Assembly (NCBI GenBank): GCA_014896485.1
Contig: JADBKH010000001.1
Coordinates: 1-64,000, forward strand
DNA from: Bacillota bacterium
Lineage (GTDB): Bacteria > Bacillota > Bacilli > Bu12
DNA length: 64,000 nt
Direction of reading: 5' to 3'
Positions within the stretch are counted from its first letter, which is position 1; each line of letters opens with the position of its first letter. This document shows, in pieces, positions 49,674 through 59,193 of this stretch. The position numbers were made by a program, and so were the translations under genes. Below the pieces are notes generated by a model that was not told where the DNA came from, made no database searches, and saw only the letters and a list, made by a program, of their open reading frames with translations.

Positions 49674-50535
49674 GCATTGGCGGGAAGCGCTGCAAGGGTT
49701 TTGGCGCAATGGGGCGATGACCGTCGCGGCAGCCAGTGCTGTGGCGGTTACGGTGCTGATCCTTGGTTTTCTCTTGGCCCTTGTGGCCAACACCAATCAC
49801 CTGACCACGGAGGTTCGTGGTCAGGTGACTATGGTTGCTTATTTTAAAGATGGGGTCACGACACAACAGATTTCCGCGCTGGAGCAGCAGCTTCGCAGCG
49901 ACTCCAAGGTGCAGGAGGTCCGTTATATCAGCAAAGCCCAGGCCCTGCAACAAATGAAGGAGCAGCTGGGGGCCAACTCAAGCTTGCTGGCGGGGATGGA
50001 GAATCGCAATCCATTGCCTGCTTCCCTGCAGATCAAACCGAAGCAGACCGAAGAGGTAGCCGCCCTTTCCCAGATGTTGCAGGAGAATCCGGCGATCGAG
50101 AAGGTCAACGATGGAGGCCAAGTCGTGCCGCAGATCACACGTGTGACCAACATCGTGCGCGGTGTCGGTGCGGCGTTGGTGATCGCATTGGCGTTGACTT
50201 CGGCGTTTCTCATTGCCAATACCATCCGTCTGACGATCTATGCACGCCGCCATGAGATTGAAATCATGCGCCTGGTGGGGGCGACCAACGGCTTTATCCG
50301 CTGGCCATTTATCATCCAGGGGTTTCTCCTCGGCCTTTGTGGGGCCATCTTGCCGATTGTCGTGCTCAATGTGGGCTATCAGTATGCTGCGCAACGGTGG
50401 GGAAGCTCGCTGATTTTTTCGATGGTGTCGCCAGATGCCCTCTTGGGCCCATTGACAATTGTGTTGTTGCTCATTTCGATCGCGGTAGGCGTTGGGGGCA
50501 GCTTGACCGGGATGCGGCGCAGTCTGCGCGTCTGA
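49651..50535 (+). CDS. ftsX: Cell-division membrane protein FtsX
   Basis: 294 residues from GTG 49651, giving the family N-terminus (FRRHWREALQGFWRNGAMT). It has four membrane spans, a large extracellular loop after the first, and the FtsX/MacB segment TIRLTIYARRHEIEIMRLVGATNGFIRWPFI. It passes FtsE ATP hydrolysis to an outside hydrolase, most likely the coiled-coil M23 protein encoded 28 bases downstream. Confidence 0.93.
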   Translation: MSAHSFRRHWREALQGFWRNGAMTVAAASAVAVTVLILGFLLALVANTNHLTTEVRGQVTMVAYFKDGVTTQQISALEQQLRSDSKVQEVRYISKAQALQQMKEQLGANSSLLAGMENRNPLPASLQIKPKQTEEVAALSQMLQENPAIEKVNDGGQVVPQITRVTNIVRGVGAALVIALALTSAFLIANTIRLTIYARRHEIEIMRLVGATNGFIRWPFIIQGFLLGLCGAILPIVVLNVGYQYAAQRWGSSLIFSMVSPDALLGPLTIVLLLISIAVGVGGSLTGMRRSLRV

Positions 50536-50563
50536 GCGTACAGCTCAAAAGGGGAGGGAATCT

Positions 50564-51865
50564 TTGGGGAAAAGAAGGCGTTCGCTTTACATTCAACAAC
50601 AGACAGGCCGTTACTTGGGTGGGGTCGCGACGGCTGCCCTTCTAATGGTCAGCTTGCCATCGCCAGCTACTCAGGCGAGTGGGCTTTCGAATGCGCAACA
50701 GCAGTTGCAACAGGCCAATCAACGCGCCGAACAGCTGCGTCAGCAGATCGGTGCGTATCAGCAACAAGAAGCTTCGCTCAACCAACAGATTGCCCATCTT
50801 GACGATCAGATCAATGCCAAGCTGCAAGCGATCGAACAGATGGCCCGGCAGATCAACCAGACCAAGCAGCAGATTGCCCAAAAAAAGGAGGCCATCGCTG
50901 CCAAGCAGCACGAGATTGAAGCGACCCATCAGCGCATCGCGCAGCGTCAACAATACCTGGATCAGCGATTGCGCGCGACCTATGAGGATGGCACCGTCAG
51001 CTATCTGGAGGTGCTCTTTTCTGCAACGAGTTTCAGCGACTTCCTCACCCGCTTAGATCAGCTGACGTTCATCGCACAGCAGGATCGCACCCTACTCAAG
51101 GAACAGCAGGCCGACCTTGAAAAGCAGCAGCAACAAAAGGCGCAATTGGCAAAAGAGCAGGAACAATTGGTCGCTGCACAGGATGCGCTTTCCCAACAAC
51201 AGCGACAGTTGGTGGCCATCAAGGACGCATTGCAGCAGCAGCAGTCAGAAAAGCGTCAGCAACTGGGGGTAGCCACCCGAGGGCGTAACTTGGCCGCAGG
51301 AGAGTTGACGACCACCCTCGCACAGGCTCAGCAGATGCAGGCTCAGATCAAGCAGTTGCAACAGCAGGAAGCAGCGCGACAGGCTGCAGCTGCTGCAGCG
51401 GCAAGGGCAGCGTCCAGCGCTGCCGGCGGGGCTTCCAGCTCAGGCAGCTCCGGTGGATCACCGGTACAGGAGGGGGTCTGGGCTTGGCCGCTTCCCGGCC
51501 ATTCGTACATATCGACCGATTACGGATTTGCCAACGATTCTGTCCACAAGGGATCGTTTCACGACGGGATCGATATTCCGGCCCCTCTGGGTACGCCCAT
51601 CCATGCGGCCGGTGACGGCATCGTGATCGCGGCAGGGCCTGCTTCGGGATACGGCGATTGGATCGTCATCGATCACGGCAACGGCATTGCCACCTTCTAC
51701 GGACACATGTATCCTTCGGGACTGTTGGTCAGCGTGGGGGAACATGTGCGCAAGGGTCAAGTGATCGCGCTGGTCGGCAGCAACGGATTCTCGACCGGGC
51801 CGCACCTGCACTTTGGGGCCAGCAGAAATGGGGCCAGCGTCAATCCGTGGACGTTGTACCGCTGA
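50564..51865 (+). CDS. Coiled-coil M23 peptidase, EnvC-like
   Basis: 433 residues: a signal or membrane-anchor segment (about 18-36), a long Gln-rich coiled coil (about 40-285), a Ser/Gly/Ala linker and a C-terminal M23/LytM domain with HDGIDIPAPLGTP (HxxxD) and HLHFG (HxH), so the zinc ligands appear intact. In E. coli EnvC and in Firmicutes CwlO/PcsB, such coiled coils are regulated by FtsEX. Direct linkage to ftsEX supports that. TTG start with GGGGAGGG upstream. Confidence 0.9.
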   Translation: MGKRRRSLYIQQQTGRYLGGVATAALLMVSLPSPATQASGLSNAQQQLQQANQRAEQLRQQIGAYQQQEASLNQQIAHLDDQINAKLQAIEQMARQINQTKQQIAQKKEAIAAKQHEIEATHQRIAQRQQYLDQRLRATYEDGTVSYLEVLFSATSFSDFLTRLDQLTFIAQQDRTLLKEQQADLEKQQQQKAQLAKEQEQLVAAQDALSQQQRQLVAIKDALQQQQSEKRQQLGVATRGRNLAAGELTTTLAQAQQMQAQIKQLQQQEAARQAAAAAAARAASSAAGGASSSGSSGGSPVQEGVWAWPLPGHSYISTDYGFANDSVHKGSFHDGIDIPAPLGTPIHAAGDGIVIAAGPASGYGDWIVIDHGNGIATFYGHMYPSGLLVSVGEHVRKGQVIALVGSNGFSTGPHLHFGASRNGASVNPWTLYR

Positions 51866-51894
51866 GACGACGTGGGGCAAGGGATTGACCAACG

Positions 51895-51924
51895 TTGAAT
51901 GGGCGACACGGTGCCTTCTATAAT
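51895..51924 (+). promoter_or_regulatory. Sigma-A-type promoter before ctpB
   Basis: TTGAAT (51895-51900), 18 bases, then a perfect TATAAT (51919-51924). A small hairpin GCTCTC-TT-GAGAGC (51946-51959) lies in the leader, about 20 bases before the start codon. Confidence 0.6.
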
Positions 51925-51980
51925 GAGGCAAATGGATATCTGCTGGCTCTCTTGAGAGCACAAAGGATGTGTAGCCCAAC

Positions 51981-53411
51981 TTGCATTTGCGAAGGCGAAC
52001 GTTGGTCATCATCATTGCAGGCAGCGTCGTCATCTCCAGCGTACTTTCTTTTTTGGCTGACGGGCTCAGCGGAGGAACGCTTTCGGCGCTCCTCTTTGGC
52101 AACCGCAGTTTTGGGAAGCTTTATTCGGTCTATCGGACGTTGCTCTCCGACTATCTGTATCCCGTAGACAGCAATACGTTGGTAGAGGGCGCCCTAAAAG
52201 GGATGGCGCAGTCGACCAACGATCCATATACGGTCTATATGCCGCCGTCCCAGGCCGCTTCTTTTCACGAGGGATTAAGCGATCAGTACGAGGGTATCGG
52301 TGCTCAGGTGGAGCAAGTCGGAGAAGCCATCGTGCTGACGCCGATGAAGGGCAGTCCGGCAGAGAAGGCAGGGATGCGCCCAGGAGATCAGTTGATCAGC
52401 GTCGACGGCAAGACGGTGGCGGGCCAGCCGGTCGATGAGATTGTCTCCAAGATCAAGGGCCCTGCCGGTACAAAGGTGACGGTGGGTGTGCGCCGGGATG
52501 ATAACCCGCAGATCATCCAGCTGACGATCACGCGGGAAGCCATCCCCCTGCAGAGTGTCATCACAAAGCGTTACTCCGATCAGACAGTGCTCGTGCAGAT
52601 CACCCAATTTGGTGAAGATACCGGTGACAAGCTGAAACAACAGCTGCAGACCCTGAACAAACAAGGACTTTCCGGATTGGTCCTTGACATGCGTGGCAAT
52701 CCGGGCGGATATTTGAGCACTGTTCAAGAGATTGGGGACCTGCTGCTTCCCAAGGGCGCTGTACTCTATCGATTGGTGGATCGCGATGGACACGAGCAAG
52801 TGGCCCGATCCAATGGCAGTACGATTCCTTTCCATGTACCCATTGTCGTGCTGATGGATGGGAACACGGCATCGGCCGCAGAGATTTTGGCAGCAGCTCT
52901 TCATGATTCGGCACAGGCGCCGTTGGTGGGGACGCATAGTTTCGGAAAGGGCATCGCCCAAACCGAAGAGACATTCGGAGACGGATCGTCACTGAAATAT
53001 ACCCAGTTGAAATGGCTGACGCCCAAAGGAGTCTGGATCCAAGGGAAGGGATTACAGCCCGATTATCCAGTTGCAGCACCTTCCTGGGCTTCGCTGCCGC
53101 CCTTGCAAAAGTTGCCCCTACAACCCAATACCACGGGTGACGATGTCGCAACGGCACAGAAGATGCTGCGTGCACTCGGCATGAGTGTCGATCGCACCGA
53201 CGGGTATTTTGATGCTTCCACCCAGCAGGCGGTGGCCACGTTTCAGCAGCGACATGGGTTGGCACCGACCGGTTCCATTGATACCCAGACGGCTATGGCG
53301 CTTCAGGATGCCCTGACGCAAAAGGCAAAAGAAGAGGATCCGCAGCTTGCTAAGGCACGTCAGGTGTTGGCGGGAATCTTGGGGCAGTCCTATGCACAAG
53401 GCGCGGCATGA
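51981..53411 (+). CDS. ctpB: C-terminal processing peptidase CtpB-like
   Basis: 476 residues: an N-terminal membrane anchor, a PDZ domain (YEGIGAQVEQVGEAIVLTPM...GMRPGDQLISVDGK), the tail-protease core with Ser in GNTASAAEI and Lys in HSFGKGIAQ, and a C-terminal peptidoglycan-binding domain (DDVATAQKMLRALG...YFDASTQQAVATFQQRHGL). In Bacillus CtpB cleaves SpoIVFA during sporulation. TTG 51981 is the first possible start after an in-frame stop; TTG 51987 or 52002 are alternatives with closer ribosome sites. Confidence 0.9.
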   Translation: MHLRRRTLVIIIAGSVVISSVLSFLADGLSGGTLSALLFGNRSFGKLYSVYRTLLSDYLYPVDSNTLVEGALKGMAQSTNDPYTVYMPPSQAASFHEGLSDQYEGIGAQVEQVGEAIVLTPMKGSPAEKAGMRPGDQLISVDGKTVAGQPVDEIVSKIKGPAGTKVTVGVRRDDNPQIIQLTITREAIPLQSVITKRYSDQTVLVQITQFGEDTGDKLKQQLQTLNKQGLSGLVLDMRGNPGGYLSTVQEIGDLLLPKGAVLYRLVDRDGHEQVARSNGSTIPFHVPIVVLMDGNTASAAEILAAALHDSAQAPLVGTHSFGKGIAQTEETFGDGSSLKYTQLKWLTPKGVWIQGKGLQPDYPVAAPSWASLPPLQKLPLQPNTTGDDVATAQKMLRALGMSVDRTDGYFDASTQQAVATFQQRHGLAPTGSIDTQTAMALQDALTQKAKEEDPQLAKARQVLAGILGQSYAQGAA

Positions 53412-53483
53412 TCAAACGCGTAGGAGCGTCTGCCAGGGGAGGTCAGCGCGACGACATTCACTTTCTGGCTCCGCACAGCGGGG

Positions 53484-54683
53484 ATGACCCTGCTCCTTTC
53501 CCCTTGGCTGTGGGTGTCGGTGGCACTGGCAGCCGCGGCCCCATTGGCGTTCTCCGATGCGTCCCGGCACCTTGCCGGGGTCGCACTCCCTTCCTATCGC
53601 CGACGGTTGTTGCTTAGCATCGGCACCGGTCTGGCTCTTGGCCTGCTCGGCAGTGCCTTGTTGTTTTTTACTGGGGTGACGTTTAGTCGGCAAGAGGCGC
53701 TCCTTGCTTCGTCGCTGAGTGTGATTGCACTGCTGCTGTTTGGGCGAGGAGGTGCGGCTGTAGGCGCATGGGCAGGTGCGTGCTTTGTCTGGTTGGCCCA
53801 CCAACTGCCCGCGCTGCCGGCGGGTCGCAGTCTGCCCAATGCCGTGATCCGTTTTCTCCAAATCTGTGACGTGCGGGCTTTGCTGCTGCTTGGCAGCATT
53901 GCGGCGCTCTGCACCGGCTGCTTCCTGGTGGGTCGACGGGCAATTTGGCCTGCCCAGGTACCGGGATTGCGCGGCAAGCCGGTAGGCGCCCATTGGTATG
54001 CAGCTTGGTTGCCACTGCCCCTTGTGGCACTTTCAGGAGGTCCGGATCTTTGGATGGCTATGCCCATGGTGATCGGTGTGGGTGGTTATCTGACCGGCAG
54101 CCATCCCTGGAGGGCCCTGCGCCGGCGCGGTTACATACAGTTTTTTTTGGGTAGTGCGATGGTGGCTGTACTGCTGTTGCCACTTCCTTCCGGTGCGTTG
54201 CCTGTGCTGCTTTTCCTGCCACCACTGCTCTACGCTGGGGCGACCCGTCTGTGGAAACGCCTCGAAGATGAGGAGCCACCTTTTCTGTTGCCTGCAAACG
54301 CGGGGTTACGCATCGCTGCTGTACGGCAGGGATCGCCTGCACAACGACTCGGCCTGCGCAGTGGCGACGTCGTGTTACAGATCAACGGCCGACCCGTACA
54401 CAACCGCGAAGAGGCCATGCGCGCCCTTTCAGCCGTGCCGACCTATGCGAAGATTGTGGTCTCCCACACCGACAGCGATCCCACCCTTGTTCAGACCCCT
54501 GTCTTTCAACGCGATCCGCCAGCACTGGGGCTGGTCTTCCTGCAAGAAGAGATGCCGATTGGGGCCTGGCGTCCTGTGAGCCGCTGGCAGCGGCCTGTGA
54601 TCTTCTTGCGGCGCCCCCCCTATCGTCGCCGCAGGCGCCCTGTGGCGTTTTCCTCTGAAGAGATGGCAGAGGGATCGCCTTAG
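53484..54683 (+). CDS. minJ: MinJ-like membrane PDZ protein
   Basis: 399 residues: seven or eight hydrophobic segments, then a C-terminal PDZ domain (AVRQGSPAQRLGLRSGDVVLQINGRPVHNREEAM) and an Arg-rich tail. In B. subtilis MinJ bridges DivIVA and MinD at division sites, has the same architecture and lies near ctpB, so the name rests on architecture plus context. ATG 53484 has a weak ribosome site. An AGGGGAGG at about 53434-53441 points to a start nearer 53450, but no standard start codon is in frame there. Confidence 0.75.
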   Translation: MTLLLSPWLWVSVALAAAAPLAFSDASRHLAGVALPSYRRRLLLSIGTGLALGLLGSALLFFTGVTFSRQEALLASSLSVIALLLFGRGGAAVGAWAGACFVWLAHQLPALPAGRSLPNAVIRFLQICDVRALLLLGSIAALCTGCFLVGRRAIWPAQVPGLRGKPVGAHWYAAWLPLPLVALSGGPDLWMAMPMVIGVGGYLTGSHPWRALRRRGYIQFFLGSAMVAVLLLPLPSGALPVLLFLPPLLYAGATRLWKRLEDEEPPFLLPANAGLRIAAVRQGSPAQRLGLRSGDVVLQINGRPVHNREEAMRALSAVPTYAKIVVSHTDSDPTLVQTPVFQRDPPALGLVFLQEEMPIGAWRPVSRWQRPVIFLRRPPYRRRRRPVAFSSEEMAEGSP

Positions 54684-54714
54684 AAGGAGGATCGGACGGG
54701 TATGCTGGGGGGTA

Positions 54715-54720
54715 TATAAT
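54715..54720 (+). promoter_or_regulatory. -10 box before uvrB
   Basis: A perfect TATAAT 30 bases before the uvrB ATG, without a convincing -35 and without a DinR/LexA-type operator that I can recognise. Confidence 0.4.
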
Positions 54721-54749
54721 TAGGTACAGACAGACGAGGGGTGAGTTGC

Positions 54750-56816
54750 ATGGCAGAGGAGCGCTTTGAACTCGTCTCAGCCTTTGAACCGACGGGCGAT
54801 CAGCCAGAGGCAATTGAGAAGCTGTGTGAAGGGATACGTCAGGAAGCACCACTGCAAACCCTGTTGGGGGTCACGGGGAGCGGAAAGACGTTTACCATGG
54901 CCAATGTGATTGCCCGGATGAATCGACCGACGCTTATTCTGGCCCACAACAAGACTTTGGCCGGACAATTATACGGAGAGTTCAAGGAATTTTTTCCGCA
55001 CAACCGTGTCGAATACTTCGTAAGTTATTATGACTACTATCAACCGGAAGCCTATGTGCCTCAGACCGACACCTACATTGAGAAGGATGCGACGGTCAAT
55101 GCCGAGATCGACAAACTGCGCCATTCGGCGACAGCATCCCTCTTTGAAAGGCGTGATGTCATTGTCGTGGCTTCGGTCTCCTGCATCTTCGGCCTAGGCT
55201 CTCCGGATGAGTACTGGAACCAGATGCTTTCATTGCGGGTCGGTCAGCAGAAGAGCCGAAGCGAGTTGCTGCGACGCCTGGTCGAAATCCAATACGATCG
55301 CAACGATATCGATTTTCAGCGCGGGACGTTCCGGGTACGGGGGGACGTGATCGAGGTCATTCCCGCTTCTCAGTTCGAACAGGCCATCCGCATCGAGCTG
55401 TTCGGCGATGAGATTGAACGGCTCACCGAGATCGATGTGGTCACGGGAGAGGTGTTGGGAGAGCGCGAGCATGTCGCTATCTTTCCTGCCAGCCATTATG
55501 TGACTGCTCCGGATCGGATGAGTCGGGCCATCCGATCGATTCGGGCCGAGTTGGTGGAACGGCTGGCCGAACTGCGTCAGGCAGGGAAGCTGCTTGAGGC
55601 AGAAAGGTTGGAGCAGCGCACCAACTACGATCTCGAGATGATGGAGGAGCTTGGCTTTTGCTCGGGAATCGAAAATTATTCGCGGCACATTGACGGGCGC
55701 AAACCCGGTGAAACACCTTACTGCCTGCTGGATTATTTTCCGGACGATTACCTTCTTTTCGTCGACGAGTCCCACGTCACCCTGCCGCAGGTGAGGGGAA
55801 TGTACGAGGGGGATCGTTCACGCAAGGAGATGCTCGTCGAGCACGGATTTCGCCTTCCTTCCGCGCTGGACAACCGACCACTGAAATGGGACGAATTCGT
55901 CGCGCGTATGCCACAGACGATCGCCGTTTCGGCAACCCCAGGGGACTGGGAATTGACGCACAGCGCCCAGGTGGTCGAGCAACTCATCCGGCCTACCGGT
56001 TTGCTCGATCCAAAAATTGAGGTGCGTCCGGCGCGCGGGCAGGTGGACGATTTGATTGGAGAGATCAACCGACGTATCGCCCGACAGGAGCGGGTGCTGC
56101 TCACCACCTTGACCAAGCGGATGGCCGAAGAGCTGACCCAGTATCTGAAAAACGTAGGTATCCGCGTGCGCTACATGCACGCCGACATCAAGGCGCTGGA
56201 GCGCATGCAGATCATTCGGGATCTGCGGTTGGGCGCGTTTGACGTCTTGGTGGGCATCAATTTGTTGCGGGAAGGACTGGATCTTCCGGAAGTGAGTCTG
56301 GTCTGTATTCTTGATGCGGACAAGGAAGGATTTTTGCGCGGCGAGCGGGCGCTGATTCAGACCATTGGCCGCGCCGCTCGCAATGTCGACGGTACCGTAA
56401 TTCTCTATGGGGACACGATGACCGAGGCGATGCGCCGTGCGATCGACGAGACGCAGCGCCGCCGGCAGATCCAGATGGCCTATAACGAGGAGCACCATAT
56501 CACCCCGCGGACAGTCGAAAAAGCGGTACGGGATCTGATCCGAGCAACCGAGGTGGCCGAAGAGCAGGTGCTCTATCACCTGCCCGCAAAAGAGATCCAG
56601 AAGATGTCCAAGCGCGAACTGCGTACGCTGATCGGCCAGCTGCGCCAAGAGATGAAAGAGGCGGCGCAGCATCTTCAATTCGAGCGTGCCGCCGAGTTGC
56701 GGGACGCCATCATCGAGCTGGAAAGTGAACTGGCCCCTGAACGCAAGCAAAAGGGGATCAGCGCCCCTTCTTCAGCGACATCACGTGTCAAGAAAGTCCG
56801 TACAGCCGCGAAGTGA
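54750..56816 (+). CDS. uvrB: Excinuclease ABC subunit B
   Basis: 688 residues from ATG 54750 (GAGGGG eight bases upstream). UvrB features: Walker [11 protein letters not shown], the DNA-gripping beta-hairpin [21 protein letters not shown], helicase motifs including [29 protein letters not shown], and a C-terminal UVR motif for UvrC ([24 protein letters not shown]). It verifies damage in nucleotide excision repair with UvrA and UvrC. uvrA, often the next gene, does not follow here. Confidence 0.97.
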   Translation: MAEERFELVSAFEPTGDQPEAIEKLCEGIRQEAPLQTLLGVTGSGKTFTMANVIARMNRPTLILAHNKTLAGQLYGEFKEFFPHNRVEYFVSYYDYYQPEAYVPQTDTYIEKDATVNAEIDKLRHSATASLFERRDVIVVASVSCIFGLGSPDEYWNQMLSLRVGQQKSRSELLRRLVEIQYDRNDIDFQRGTFRVRGDVIEVIPASQFEQAIRIELFGDEIERLTEIDVVTGEVLGEREHVAIFPASHYVTAPDRMSRAIRSIRAELVERLAELRQAGKLLEAERLEQRTNYDLEMMEELGFCSGIENYSRHIDGRKPGETPYCLLDYFPDDYLLFVDESHVTLPQVRGMYEGDRSRKEMLVEHGFRLPSALDNRPLKWDEFVARMPQTIAVSATPGDWELTHSAQVVEQLIRPTGLLDPKIEVRPARGQVDDLIGEINRRIARQERVLLTTLTKRMAEELTQYLKNVGIRVRYMHADIKALERMQIIRDLRLGAFDVLVGINLLREGLDLPEVSLVCILDADKEGFLRGERALIQTIGRAARNVDGTVILYGDTMTEAMRRAIDETQRRRQIQMAYNEEHHITPRTVEKAVRDLIRATEVAEEQVLYHLPAKEIQKMSKRELRTLIGQLRQEMKEAAQHLQFERAAELRDAIIELESELAPERKQKGISAPSSATSRVKKVRTAAK

Positions 56817-56821
56817 GCGTT

Positions 56822-56859
56822 TTCGACGCATTTCCCGGGAAATGCCTGGGCTTCGACGC
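56822..56859. repeat. 18-base perfect palindrome flanked by direct repeats
   Basis: GCATTTCCCGGGAAATGC (56828-56845) is a perfect palindrome. TTCGACGC occurs at 56822-56829 and 56852-56859, one copy on each side and 30 bases apart. It lies in the 72-base gap between uvrB and the next gene. Confidence 0.6.
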
Positions 56860-56888
56860 CTACATTCGGTCGGAAGGGAGGAGGGCAG

Positions 56889-57149
56889 ATGGCTTACCTA
56901 TATCTTTACCTGATCTTAGGCGTGGTCTTTGGCCTGCTTTGCCGTCGCGCAGCGTTGGAAAAAGACCGTAACGGGCGTACATGGTTTTGGCTTGGATTTT
57001 TTCTGAGCATTCCGGCTTTTCTCGTCCTACTCCTTCTGCCGGAGGGTGGGCCGCATCGACAGTGTCCCCGCTGCGGCCGGCGGGTTCCCCAGAAAGCCGT
57101 TGTCTGCGGCTTTTGCGGGACGCGTCTGGATCGCAGCATCGATGTGTAG
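56889..57149 (+). CDS. Small membrane protein with zinc ribbon
   Basis: 86 residues: two membrane spans (about 3-18 and 31-50), then a C-terminal zinc ribbon CPRCGRRVP...CGFCG. No named family was recognised. Similar short membrane/zinc-ribbon proteins are common in Firmicutes with unknown roles. GAAGGGAGGAGGG stands before the ATG, so it is well translated. A perfect palindrome lies between it and uvrB. It converges with the next gene. Confidence 0.7.
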   Translation: MAYLYLYLILGVVFGLLCRRAALEKDRNGRTWFWLGFFLSIPAFLVLLLLPEGGPHRQCPRCGRRVPQKAVVCGFCGTRLDRSIDV

Positions 57150-57174
57150 CGGCGTAGGAAAGCCTAGGATGCTC

Positions 57175-58047
57175 CTAGGCAGGACGCTCGAAGAGACGGT
57201 TGCGCCGGTTGATCAAGTAACGTTGGCTGACAAAGTTGAGTGCGCGCCGGGTAGGATGAAACGAGTCGGCCAAGCGCTCCAAGAGTACCTGTTCCCCACG
57301 CTGTTTGGCTTGCGGATGGGCAGCGGCCAAGCGGTAGTAGGTGGCACCTTCCTCTTCTAATGCACGGATGTCTTGGGGTGCTTGAACCGGTTGGGATGTC
57401 GGAACAAGGTGTACTTTGCCCTCCAAGAGCTTGCCGATCTGTGGGCGGACATTGCTCTGCTGGCGATATCGGTAGCCAACCGCGTCGGCGAAAACACCGC
57501 TGAGGAAAAGGGCGAGATCCCCCATGCGTTTGAAGATCGGGTAGCGATCCTCTTCGTCCAGAGATGCCGCGAATGCCAGCCAATCGTTTAAATCCAAGTC
57601 AGAAAGGCGTACGCGCCGAACCTGCTGGCCGTTTTTCATCCAGACGACACTGCCTTGTAACTTGGTGTAACTGGCAAGGAGGCGTACCAGATAGCTGCGC
57701 AGCTCTTCGTCATCGAACACCCAACGTGCTTGAGTGACGTCGAAAACGGGCACTCGATCTTTGCCGTCCCAATCCATGTAAAAGCTGGTCTGGGCGAGAT
57801 CGCGCTGTGCTTGGCGCATGAGGATGGTAAAGAGCAGATACGGCGAGATGTGGACCAAGGGTTCGTGCTCGTCGCTGATGCGCCGGTAGAGGGCTTCGTC
57901 GTCCAGCAACGTTTCCACTCTTTCCGGTTGTTGGCGAAGCCAGTCTACCCAATCGTCGACATCGGCCTTTTCCTTTGCGTATGTTTCGGCCAAAAAGCGG
58001 AGATCGGCTTCGGTGAGCCATTGTACGATATTGTTCTTTGCGTCCAT
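57175..58047 (-). CDS. Conserved-looking hypothetical protein
   Basis: 290 residues, not recognised. It is soluble and charged, rich in Asp, Arg, Leu and Gln, without signal peptide, membrane span or cysteines. It is mostly helical by appearance, with a Leu-rich middle (SYLVRLLASYTKLQGSVVWMKNGQQVRRVRLSDLDLNDWL). The ATG at 58047 is followed by good codon usage throughout, and the frame is clean, so it looks like a real gene. It diverges from the aldo/keto reductase across a gap containing an inverted repeat, so the two may share control. Confidence 0.7.
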   Translation of the reverse strand: MDAKNNIVQWLTEADLRFLAETYAKEKADVDDWVDWLRQQPERVETLLDDEALYRRISDEHEPLVHISPYLLFTILMRQAQRDLAQTSFYMDWDGKDRVPVFDVTQARWVFDDEELRSYLVRLLASYTKLQGSVVWMKNGQQVRRVRLSDLDLNDWLAFAASLDEEDRYPIFKRMGDLALFLSGVFADAVGYRYRQQSNVRPQIGKLLEGKVHLVPTSQPVQAPQDIRALEEEGATYYRLAAAHPQAKQRGEQVLLERLADSFHPTRRALNFVSQRYLINRRNRLFERPA

Positions 58048-58085
58048 TGCAAAGACCCCCTTACCCCCAGGTGCATGCCCTCTCT

Positions 58086-58139
58086 ATCAGCGTTGCTTTT
58101 CAAGAATCCTGCTCCTTTTGATATAGTATACACGCTGAT
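58086..58139. promoter_or_regulatory. Divergent promoter region bounded by an inverted repeat
   Basis: ATCAGCGT (58086-58093) and ACGCTGAT (58132-58139) are perfect inverted repeats 38 bases apart. Between them lie TTCAAG (58099-58104), 17 bases, then TATAGT (58122-58127), a possible plus-strand promoter for the reductase. The layout suggests a two-site operator. Confidence 0.4.
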
Positions 58140-58223
58140 GCAATGGCGCGAAGCCGTAGCGGGGTGGTTTGATGCCTCGGGGTCGGGTGGGCGCTGTCCC
58201 TCAGGTTTTGGAGGAGGTTGTCG

Positions 58224-59174
58224 ATGCAGTTTAGGCATTTAGGCAGATCGGGGATCAAACTCAGCGAGATTTCCTTGGGCTCTTGGTTGACGTACGGAGG
58301 CTATGTAGAAGAGCAGCAGGCGATCGAGACCATCCGCCGCGCCTATGATCTTGGCATCAATTCGTTCGATACCGCCAATGCCTACGAGCATGGGCGTGCA
58401 GAGGAGATCGTGGGGAAGGCACTACGCGATGTGCCACGTTCCTCCTACGTTTTGGCGACAAAAGCGTATTGGCCGATGGGCGAGGGTCCCAATGATCGTG
58501 GCCTTTCGCGAAAGCACCTCATCGAACAGTGCAACGCCAGTTTGAAGCGTTTGGGCGTCGAGTACGTCGACATCTTTTACTGCCATCGCTACGACAAGGA
58601 AACACCGCTGGATGAGACTTTGCGGGCGCTCGACGATCTCATTCGCCAAGGCAAAGTGCTCTATGCAGGGGTCTCGGAATGGAGTGCGGTGCAGATCGAT
58701 GATGCGCTGCATGTAGCCGATCGGCGCAATTTCGATCGGATTGCGGTGGATCAACCCCACTACAACCTGCTCCAGCGGGAGATCGAGGAGGAGATCCTCC
58801 CGCTGTGTAACCGGGAAGGGATCGGGGTGGTTGTCTTTTCACCGCTGGCGCAAGGGGTATTGACCGGCAAGTACCAGCCGGGAGAATCGTTGCCACGTGG
58901 CAGCCGGGCTGCCGCGCCGGGTTCTTCCTTGGCCCATTCGGCATTGATGCAGGAAAGCACCTTGCGAAAAGTTCAGGCGTTGAAGCCGATTGCAGAAGGG
59001 TATGGATTGACCCTATCCCAATTGGCGTTGGCATGGGTATTGCGACGTCCCGAGATCACTTCGGCATTGATCGGGGCAAGTCGACCAGAACAGGTCGAAG
59101 AAAATGTCAAAGGGGTAGGCGTCCAGTTGTCGCAAGGCGATCTGGAGAGCATTGAAACCTTGCTGAGTGCTTAA
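58224..59174 (+). CDS. Aldo/keto reductase (YghZ / potassium-channel beta-subunit type)
   Basis: 316 residues, TIM-barrel AKR. The tetrad is visible: Asp49 in [11 protein letters not shown], Tyr54, Lys80 in LATKAYWP and His in FYCHRYD. The NADPH-binding end is [15 protein letters not shown]. It resembles the voltage-gated potassium channel beta-subunit branch (YghZ-like), which reduces aldehydes such as methylglyoxal. Start ATG 58224 has GGAGGAGG six bases upstream; the TTG at 58218 has no spacing. acnA follows after 20 bases. Confidence 0.92.
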   Translation: MQFRHLGRSGIKLSEISLGSWLTYGGYVEEQQAIETIRRAYDLGINSFDTANAYEHGRAEEIVGKALRDVPRSSYVLATKAYWPMGEGPNDRGLSRKHLIEQCNASLKRLGVEYVDIFYCHRYDKETPLDETLRALDDLIRQGKVLYAGVSEWSAVQIDDALHVADRRNFDRIAVDQPHYNLLQREIEEEILPLCNREGIGVVVFSPLAQGVLTGKYQPGESLPRGSRAAAPGSSLAHSALMQESTLRKVQALKPIAEGYGLTLSQLALAWVLRRPEITSALIGASRPEQVEENVKGVGVQLSQGDLESIETLLSA

Positions 59175-59193
59175 AAAGAAAGCAGGTGATACA

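Noticed and set aside
54702-54719. Five-codon leader peptide before uvrB (ATG to TAA after AAGGAGG)
   Set aside because: Spacing is long, the frame overlaps the TATAAT box and would precede the transcript start.
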